A stretch of DNA of 64,000 nt from Streptomyces sp. NBC_00287 (GTDB taxonomy: Bacteria; Actinomycetota; Actinomycetes; Streptomycetales; Streptomycetaceae): assembly GCF_036173105.1 (NCBI RefSeq), contig NZ_CP108053.1, positions 2,728,001 to 2,792,000 of the forward strand, given 5' to 3'. Position numbers and translations under genes: made by a program. Under the pieces are notes generated by a model. It did not search any database. It was not told the origin of the DNA and worked only from the letters and a program-made list of their open reading frames with translations. Below are positions 58,973-64,000 of this stretch, piece by piece. The first letter of the stretch is position 1, and each line of letters starts with the position of its first letter.

Positions 58973-59830
58973 ATGTCTGGCCAGTCGCTGCTCGTACCAG
59001 GGGAGCTCTCTCCCACCCGTTCCGTACCCGGAAACATCCGTCGTCCCGAGTACGTCGGCAAGCCCGCGCCGACGCCGTACTCGGGCCCGGAGGTGCAGAC
59101 TCCGGAGACCGTCGAGGCGATGCGCGTCGCCGGCCGTATCGCCGCACGGGCGATGGCCGAGGCGGCGAAGCTGATCGCGCCCGGGGTCACGACCGACGAA
59201 CTGGACAAGGTGGCGCACGACTACATGTGCGACCACGGCGCCTACCCGTCGACGCTCGGCTACCGGGGCTTCCCGAAGTCCCTGTGCTCCTCGCTCAACG
59301 AGGTGATCTGCCACGGCATTCCGGACTCCACGGTGCTGCGCGACGGCGACATCATCAACCTCGATGTGACGGCGTACATCGGCGGGGTGCACGGCGACAA
59401 CAACGCGACGTACCTGGTCGGGGAGGTCGACGAGGAGAGCCGGCTGCTGGTCGAGCGCACTCGTGAGTCCCTCAACCGCGCGATCAAGGCGGTCAAGCCG
59501 GGCCGTCAGATCAATGTCATCGGCCGCGTCATCGAGTCGTACGCCAAGCGCTTCGGCTACGGCGTGGTCCGCGACTTCACGGGCCACGGCATCAACTCGT
59601 CCTTCCACTCCGGGCTGATCATCCCGCACTACGACAGCCCGCACGCGACGACGGTCATCCAGCCCGGGATGACCTTCACGATCGAGCCGATGCTGACGCT
59701 GGGCACGCACGAGTACGACATGTGGGACGACGGCTGGACGGTCGTGACGAAGGACCGGAAGCGGACGGCGCAGTTCGAGCACACGCTGGTGGTGACGGAG
59801 ACGGGGGCGGAGATCCTGACGCTGCCGTAG
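58973..59830 (+). CDS. map: methionine aminopeptidase, type I
   Basis: A 285-residue metalloenzyme with an N-terminal extension of ~40 residues before the pita-bread catalytic domain. Metal ligands are visible in [18 protein letters not shown] (two Asp), DFTGHGIN (His), FTIEPM (Glu) and QFEHTL (Glu). It removes the initiator methionine from nascent proteins. ATG at 58973 gives the normal length; a TTG-like upstream start would run into the divergent gene. A rho-independent terminator follows. Confidence 0.95.
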   Translation: MSGQSLLVPGELSPTRSVPGNIRRPEYVGKPAPTPYSGPEVQTPETVEAMRVAGRIAARAMAEAAKLIAPGVTTDELDKVAHDYMCDHGAYPSTLGYRGFPKSLCSSLNEVICHGIPDSTVLRDGDIINLDVTAYIGGVHGDNNATYLVGEVDEESRLLVERTRESLNRAIKAVKPGRQINVIGRVIESYAKRFGYGVVRDFTGHGINSSFHSGLIIPHYDSPHATTVIQPGMTFTIEPMLTLGTHEYDMWDDGWTVVTKDRKRTAQFEHTLVVTETGAEILTLP

Positions 59831-59838
59831 CACCACCG

Positions 59839-59870
59839 AGACCCGTCACCCTGCTGGGGGCGGGTCTTTT
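59839..59870 (+). terminator. rho-independent terminator after map
   Basis: AGACCCG and CGGGTCT pair around a 15-nt loop, followed by TTTCTTG. It lies directly before the iron-controlled heme oxygenase promoter. Confidence 0.75.
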
Positions 59871-59912
59871 CTTGTACGCTTTTACCGACAGAGCGTCGGC
59901 AAACCTATTGAC

Positions 59913-59931
59913 TTAGGTAAGCCTTACCTTA
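59913..59931. promoter_or_regulatory. iron box (DmdR/IdeR type) at the heme oxygenase promoter
   Basis: TTAGGTAAGCCTTACCTTA matches the 19-bp iron-box consensus TTAGGTTAGGCTAACCTAA closely. It follows a TTGACT -35 (59908-59913) and overlaps the start site region, so an iron-loaded repressor would block transcription. Confidence 0.8.
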
Positions 59932-59944
59932 GAGGATGATCTGT

Positions 59945-60592
59945 ATGGACTCCTTCTCGACAGTCATCCGCACCGCCTCGCATGAGCAGCACGTGGAGGC
60001 GGAGACCTCGACGTTCATGAGCGATCTGCTCGGAGGCCGCCTCGGCGTCGACGCGTACGCGCGCTACACCGAGCAGCTGTGGTTCGTCTACGAGGCACTG
60101 GAGGGCGGGGCCGAGCGGCTGGCGTCGGATCCGGTCGCGGGGCCGTTCATCCAGCCGGAGCTGTTCCGGCTGCCCGCGCTGGAGAAGGATCTGGCGCATC
60201 TGCGGGGACCGGAGTGGCGGGCGGGGGTGTCGGCGCTTCCGGCGACGCGGGCGTACGCGGACCGGGTCCGCGAGTGCGCGCAGCAGTGGCCGGGCGGCTA
60301 CATCGCCCACCACTACACCCGTTACCTCGGCGACCTCTCCGGCGGCCAGATCATCCGCGACAAGGCGGAGAAGACCTGGGGCTTCGAGAAGAAGGGTGAC
60401 GGCGTCCGCTTCTACGTCTTCGAGGAGATCACCAACCCGGCCGCCTTCAAGCGCGGCTACCGCGAACTGCTGGACGCGGTACGGGCGGACGACCTGGAGA
60501 AGCAGCGGATCGTGACGGAGTGCAAGAGGGCGTTCGCCTTGAACACGGCGGTGTTCCGGGCACTGGGCGAGGAGTTCCGTCTCTCCGCTTGA
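59945..60592 (+). CDS. biliverdin-producing heme oxygenase
   Basis: A 215-residue cytosolic enzyme. Proximal heme ligand H16 lies in HEQHVEAETSTFM, aligned to H20 of the C. diphtheriae HmuO type, and the distal helix is RYLGDLSGGQII. It opens heme to biliverdin, CO and free iron. ATG 59945 has AGAGG 9 nt upstream; the ATG at 59936 would lie directly on that site. The iron box just upstream places it under iron control, and a heme importer starts 1.8 kb later. Convergent to the PhzF-like gene, 4 bp apart. Confidence 0.92.
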   Translation: MDSFSTVIRTASHEQHVEAETSTFMSDLLGGRLGVDAYARYTEQLWFVYEALEGGAERLASDPVAGPFIQPELFRLPALEKDLAHLRGPEWRAGVSALPATRAYADRVRECAQQWPGGYIAHHYTRYLGDLSGGQIIRDKAEKTWGFEKKGDGVRFYVFEEITNPAAFKRGYRELLDAVRADDLEKQRIVTECKRAFALNTAVFRALGEEFRLSA

Positions 60593-60596
60593 CCGG

Positions 60597-61241
60597 TCAG
60601 CGTTCCAGGTAGACCCGGCCTCCGAGTTCCACCCAGCCCCCCGGTTGCGGAGCCGTCAGCATCTGGGAGCCCGCGCCCTGGGTGATGTTCAGGGCGCGGC
60701 CCAGCTGTTCCGTCAGAAGCAGGGCCGCCGCGCCCGTCGCCTCGTCCTCGTCGATGCCGTCGCCACGGCCGGGGAAGCCGCGGGCGCGGATCCGGCCCGC
60801 CGCTTCGTCCTCCCAGGCCCACGCGTAGATCCACTCCCCCTCAGCGGGCACCGGCAGCGCGTCGACCTCGGCCGCGGACCCGTACTGGCGGAGCGTCCGC
60901 GCCGGAGCCCACTCCGCGCGCGCCTCGATCCAGCAGAACTCCCCGTCCTGCCGGGCCCCGACCACTCCGGCAGGCGTCACCAGTTCCGGCACGTCCAACA
61001 ACCAGGCCGCGCCCACGCAGGGGTACCCGGCGAACGGCAGCCGCACGCTGGGCGTGTAGATGTCGACGACCCCCCGCTCGGGGTCGTCCACGAACACCGT
61101 CTCGCTGAACCCGAGCTTCGCCGCGAACGCCTGCCGGTCGCTCCGCTCGGGCAGCACGGATCCCTCACGGACAACGCCCAGTTCATTGCCGTAGCCGCCG
61201 TTCGGCGCACAGAAGACGCGCAGCACGTCGTAGTCAGTCAC
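60597..61241 (-). CDS. PhzF-family isomerase-like protein
   Basis: A 214-residue protein with the PhzF fold. N-terminal VFCAPNGGYGNELGVV, FVDDPERGVVDIYTP and the glycine turn LPFAGYPCVGAAWLL, plus C-terminal DEATGAAALLL, follow the diaminopimelate-epimerase-like PhzF pattern. The catalytic Glu of PhzF is probably E42 or nearby, not certain. Shorter than typical (~260-290), so perhaps a trimmed member. Overlaps the upstream gene by 8 bp. Confidence 0.75.
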   Translation of the reverse strand: MTDYDVLRVFCAPNGGYGNELGVVREGSVLPERSDRQAFAAKLGFSETVFVDDPERGVVDIYTPSVRLPFAGYPCVGAAWLLDVPELVTPAGVVGARQDGEFCWIEARAEWAPARTLRQYGSAAEVDALPVPAEGEWIYAWAWEDEAAGRIRARGFPGRGDGIDEDEATGAAALLLTEQLGRALNITQGAGSQMLTAPQPGGWVELGGRVYLER

Positions 61242-62121
61242 GGGGGCATTGAAACATCACCCGGGCGGCGAGGTCGTCCCAGGTCGCGGGGGTGCCGGGA
61301 AGGCTCCAGAAGCGGGTGGGGCCCACGCCGTACGGCAGCGAGGCGATCGTGTCGGCGTACGCCCTTTCCACGGCGGCCCGTTGGCGTTCGGTGTCCGGGG
61401 CATCGGGGTGCGCCGCGAGCCCTCGCATGCGGTGCTCGTGCGCCTGGGTCACCTCCTCGGCGGCCCGCCGCCACTGCCCTGCGGTGGGCACCTGGCTCAG
61501 CTCCAGGCATTCCGGGGTCCGGCCCTCCGCGAGAGCCGCCACCGCCCTGTCGTGACCGTCGAGGATCACCCAGCCGTCGAGAAACGTCACCCACCACAGA
61601 AGGACGGGCGCGAGGGTGCCGTCACGGGCGTGCTTGCGGTACGCCTTCACACGGGCGGCGTCCGGAGCCGAGAGCATCCGCAGCGGGAGAACACCGTGCC
61701 AGCCGCCCCCGCAGTACAGCTCAAGCCGACCGGTCGGCCACTCTCGTACGAAGTCCTCGGTCCAGACGCTCGGTTCGAAGAAGCCGCGCCGGGCCAGCTC
61801 CCAGCGACCGTCCCACAAGGGCGTCCCGTCGGCCTCCTCCAGCCAACGGGCGTACTGGTGCGGCCAGTTGATGGACGACCGCATGGCCGACGAGCGCAGC
61901 GGCGGCAGCGGCGAGCGGTAGCCGGCGAGGCCGTGCAGATACAGCTCCGGGCAGCATCCCTCGCCCACCGACCGGCCCAGCAGCACAGGCCGGCCCTCCT
62001 GCCGCAGCATCATCCGGCCGCCGCTCGCCGTCTCGAAACGCAACTCCGGCGGGCCGGGGCGGCCCTGTACCTGCAGTACCAGCCGCCCCGGCCCGAGCAG
62101 TTCCCTGTGCCCCCTGTTCAT
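61234..62121 (-). CDS. hypothetical protein with ParB-like DGHDR motif
   Basis: About 295 residues; unknown family. The central WVILDGHDRAVAALAEGR resembles the ParB/Srx-type nucleotide-binding DGHHR motif, but the rest does not look like ParB. A C-terminal helical stretch (EEVTQAHEHRMRGLAAHPD) follows. Overlaps the PhzF-like gene by 8 bp and is transcribed before it. Start at 62121 or 62127. Function not assigned. Confidence 0.6.
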   Translation of the reverse strand: MNRGHRELLGPGRLVLQVQGRPGPPELRFETASGGRMMLRQEGRPVLLGRSVGEGCCPELYLHGLAGYRSPLPPLRSSAMRSSINWPHQYARWLEEADGTPLWDGRWELARRGFFEPSVWTEDFVREWPTGRLELYCGGGWHGVLPLRMLSAPDAARVKAYRKHARDGTLAPVLLWWVTFLDGWVILDGHDRAVAALAEGRTPECLELSQVPTAGQWRRAAEEVTQAHEHRMRGLAAHPDAPDTERQRAAVERAYADTIASLPYGVGPTRFWSLPGTPATWDDLAARVMFQCPRD

Positions 62122-62191
62122 GGGCACCAGTCTTACGCCTCCGTGCGCCGCCTGCGCATCGCGAGGACGGCGAGACGCAGCGCGGCTAGTA

Positions 62192-62210
62192 GGTGAGGCA
62201 AGGCTAACCT
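62192..62210. promoter_or_regulatory. iron box upstream of the heme permease gene
   Basis: TGAGGCAAGGCTAACCTAA matches the iron-box consensus with the right half exact. It lies 135 bp before the permease start and 71 bp from the divergent hypothetical gene. Confidence 0.8.
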
Positions 62211-62244
62211 AAACTACAACGCGACCCGATCGGCAGGTCAGGAC

Positions 62245-62349
62245 GTGAACACAGCTGGTTCAACAGGGAAGAAGCGCACGCCGGACGGGCGCGGAGAGGA
62301 AGGGCCGACCGTGCGACGCGAGCAGCTCTACAAGGACGGTGCCGCGTGA
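62245..62349 (+). CDS. possible 34-residue upstream peptide
   Basis: An open frame of 34 codons starts with GTG at 62245 and stops at TGA 62347-62349, overlapping the GTG start of the permease. It is basic and polar (STGKKRTPDGRGEEG), and the ribosome-binding site is poor. It could couple translation or be chance. Confidence 0.25.
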   Translation: MNTAGSTGKKRTPDGRGEEGPTVRREQLYKDGAA

Positions 62350-63422
62350 CGGTGTTGGAGAAGGCGGTGCCTACGGATGCGCCGACGCGCAGTCCCCGAA
62401 GTGCCGCGGGGCTGCTGACCGTGGGTCTTGTGGTGGCCCTCGTCGTCCTGGTGCCGGTCGCGGCCGGGATCGGGGCCTATCCGGTGCCGGTCGGTGATGT
62501 CCTGGCGTCCGTGCAGCACCGGATCGGGCTGGGCGGTGCGGAGTTGGACCGGGTCGCGGAGTCGGTGCTCTGGAACGTCCGATTCCCGCGCATCGTCCTC
62601 GCCCTGCTCATCGGCGCCTCACTGGGCTGCGCCGGCGCGCTGATGCAGGGGGTGTTCGGCAACCCGCTGGCCGAACCGGGGGTCATCGGGATCTCCTCGG
62701 GTGCGGCGGTGGGAGCGGTCGCCTCGATCGCGCTCGGCCTCAACTTCCTCGGTACGTGGACGGTTTCGGTGGCGGCGTTCGTGGCGGGCCTCGCGACGGT
62801 GCTGCTGGTGTACGTCATGTCCCGGTCCGGGGGGCGTACGGAGGTCGTGACGCTGATCCTCACGGGCATCGCGGTGAACGCGTTCGCGGGTGCGGTGATC
62901 GGTCTCTTCCTGTTCTTCGCGGACGCGGCGGCGATTCAGCAGATCACGTTCTGGCAGCTGGGGTCGTTGTCCCAGGCGACCTGGCCGAAGGTGCTGGCTG
63001 TACTCCCCTGCGCCGCACTGGGGTTGGCCGTGGCCCCGCTGTACTCCCGCCGCCTGGACCTGCTGTCGCTGGGCGAACGTCCGGCTCGCCACCTCGGTGT
63101 GGACGTGGAGCGTCTCCGGATCACCTTGGTGTTCGTGATCGCCTTGCTGACGGCTGCGGCAGTGAGCGTGTCCGGGATCATCAGCTTCGTGGGCTTGGTC
63201 GTTCCGCACCTTCTACGGATGGTGGCGGGGTCGGGGCATCGCTTCCTGGTTCCGGCGAGTGCGCTGTTGGGGGCGGTGGTGTTGTTGGCCGCGGACCTGG
63301 CTGCCCGCACGATGGCTGCGCCGGCGGAGCTGCCACTGGGTGTTCTTACGGCTCTGCTGGGGAGTCCGTTCTTCTTCTGGCTGCTGCGAAGGACTCGGCG
63401 GCGGCAAGGAGGGTGGGCGTAA
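62346..63422 (+). CDS. hmuU: heme/iron ABC transporter permease, FecCD family
   Basis: A 358-residue permease with about nine to ten transmembrane helices. GALMQGVFGNPLAEPGVIGISSGAA and FWQLGSLSQATW are typical of the HmuU/BtuC type, and RLHLG-like ARHLGVDVERLR forms the ATPase-contact loop. It imports heme or siderophore iron with HmuV. GTG start at 62346 fits the N-terminal conserved region. No substrate-binding lipoprotein gene is present upstream; it may lie beyond the window. Iron box 135 bp upstream. Confidence 0.88.
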   Translation: MTVLEKAVPTDAPTRSPRSAAGLLTVGLVVALVVLVPVAAGIGAYPVPVGDVLASVQHRIGLGGAELDRVAESVLWNVRFPRIVLALLIGASLGCAGALMQGVFGNPLAEPGVIGISSGAAVGAVASIALGLNFLGTWTVSVAAFVAGLATVLLVYVMSRSGGRTEVVTLILTGIAVNAFAGAVIGLFLFFADAAAIQQITFWQLGSLSQATWPKVLAVLPCAALGLAVAPLYSRRLDLLSLGERPARHLGVDVERLRITLVFVIALLTAAAVSVSGIISFVGLVVPHLLRMVAGSGHRFLVPASALLGAVVLLAADLAARTMAAPAELPLGVLTALLGSPFFFWLLRRTRRRQGGWA

Positions 63423-63432
63423 GGGTCGTACG

Positions 63433-63484
63433 CCGTCTGCGGGTCGGTGGGGGCCGGTCGCGCAGTTCCCCGCGCCCCTTAACG
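63433..63484 (+). repeat. Streptomyces dispersed intergenic repeat
   Basis: The stretch ctgcgggtcggtggg...gtcgcgcagttccccgcgcccctt resembles a motif I have often seen between Streptomyces genes. It splits the permease and ATPase genes, which are usually adjacent. Identification as a dispersed repeat rests on recall and was not searched. Confidence 0.5.
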
Positions 63485-63635
63485 GCGTTGCCGCCGCCCC
63501 CAGTTCCACCGCACCGCCAACCTCCCGCTCGCACAACCCGCCGGCCCTTCTCTTCCGCCGCAACGGCGCTCAACCACCATGGCGCCCCTCGGCGGTGCCG
63601 GACCCTCCTCAGCCCGCCACTCAAGGACCCCGCCC

Positions 63636-64000
63636 ATGAGACTCCTTCGCCCCCGGCTCACTCCCCCGCCTCCCGCCACTCCCGGTGACACCCTCGCCGA
63701 GGCGGCGAACCTTCACGTCCGTCTCGGTGTTCGCGATGTCCTCCACGGAGTGGACGTCACCGTCCGCGCCGGTGAAGTGCTCGCTCTCGTCGGGCCCAAC
63801 GGTGCCGGGAAGTCCACCCTTCTCGGGGCCCTCGCCGCCGACATTGCCGCCGCCGAGGGAGTCGTACGGATTCATGGCCGCCCCGCCACGGAGTGGTCCG
63901 CCCCCGAACTCGCCCTGCGCCGCGCGGTTCTGCCGCAGTCCGCGACGCTCAGTTTTCCCTTCTCCGTCGAGGAGGTCGTGCGGATGGGGCGGGCCCCCTG
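63636..64000 (+). CDS. hmuV: heme ABC transporter ATP-binding protein (cut by window end)
   Basis: The first 121 codons of an ABC ATPase. Walker A LVGPNGAGKSTLLGAL and the HmuV-type Q-loop region RRAVLPQSATLSFPFSVEEVVRMGRAP are present; the signature and Walker B lie beyond the end. It supplies energy to the adjacent permease. ATG at 63636, separated from the permease by 213 bp that include a dispersed repeat. Confidence 0.85.
   Translation, partial: MRLLRPRLTPPPPATPGDTLAEAANLHVRLGVRDVLHGVDVTVRAGEVLALVGPNGAGKSTLLGALAADIAAAEGVVRIHGRPATEWSAPELALRRAVLPQSATLSFPFSVEEVVRMGRAP

Overview
The window is high-GC actinobacterial chromosome, almost certainly Streptomyces. The codon use, the GTG/TTG starts, the malEFG-aglA-malR starch island without its own transport ATPase, glnE next to a second class-I glutamine synthetase homologue, an AfsR/SARP-type regulator, SpoIIE-type phosphatase and DmdR/IdeR-type iron boxes all fit. 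Gene order closely follows what I recall of the S. coelicolor SCO2214-SCO2274 region. No rRNA, tRNA, CRISPR array, insertion sequence or prophage was seen.

Layout. 0-12.5 kb: an SDR-family protein, a two-component pair, a DUF1996 secreted protein with a Gln/Asp-rich repeat, a lipoprotein, a membrane protein with a sigma-factor-like N terminus, a diiron-like protein with a flavin/2Fe-2S reductase and a TetR regulator, a tautomerase-family protein and a receiver-GAF-SpoIIE phosphatase. 12.5-28.3 kb: a complete starch/maltodextrin island with a giant two-domain amylase-pullulanase (pulA), a secreted alpha-amylase, a divergent alpha-amylase with two CBM20 domains, cytoplasmic alpha-glucosidase aglA, the maltose/maltodextrin importer malEFG and the repressor malR. 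Secreted enzymes make maltodextrins, MalE-MalF-MalG import them (the ATPase must come from elsewhere, classically MsiK) and AglA completes hydrolysis. 28.4-39.5 kb: a PAP2-like membrane protein, glnE, FMN-binding and VOC proteins, a lower-GC membrane protein that looks acquired, glnA2, DUF3105/DUF305 proteins and nadE. 39.6-41.7 kb: a decayed AbiE-type toxin-antitoxin remnant. 42-64 kb: drug-efflux MFS genes (one with a TetR partner and a clear operator), an exo/endonuclease-phosphatase, panB, a DrrAB-like ABC exporter, an AfsR-like regulator, a site-2 protease homologue, an F420 reductase, a sialidase without a signal peptide, map, and a heme/iron section (heme oxygenase and HmuUV-like importer) with two iron boxes. 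The last gene is cut by the window end.

Most interesting points: (i) an AbiE toxin in which the nucleotidyltransferase catalytic core is deleted while its AbiEi-like partner survives with five ~24-residue tandem repeats; (ii) a PF10118 'metal-dependent hydrolase' that carries a canonical E/ExxH/E/ExxH diiron ligand pattern and is coupled to its own reductase, arguing for an oxygenase; (iii) a 49-bp control element plus Shine-Dalgarno and first codons shared between pulA and the alpha-amylase gene, and CTTGCA-type operators at malE/malR; (iv) an intergenic dispersed repeat splitting a heme permease from its ATPase. I did not find a wholly new multi-gene system; the best candidates for undescribed biology are these four and the sigma-like/transmembrane fusion at 5.8-7.8 kb.
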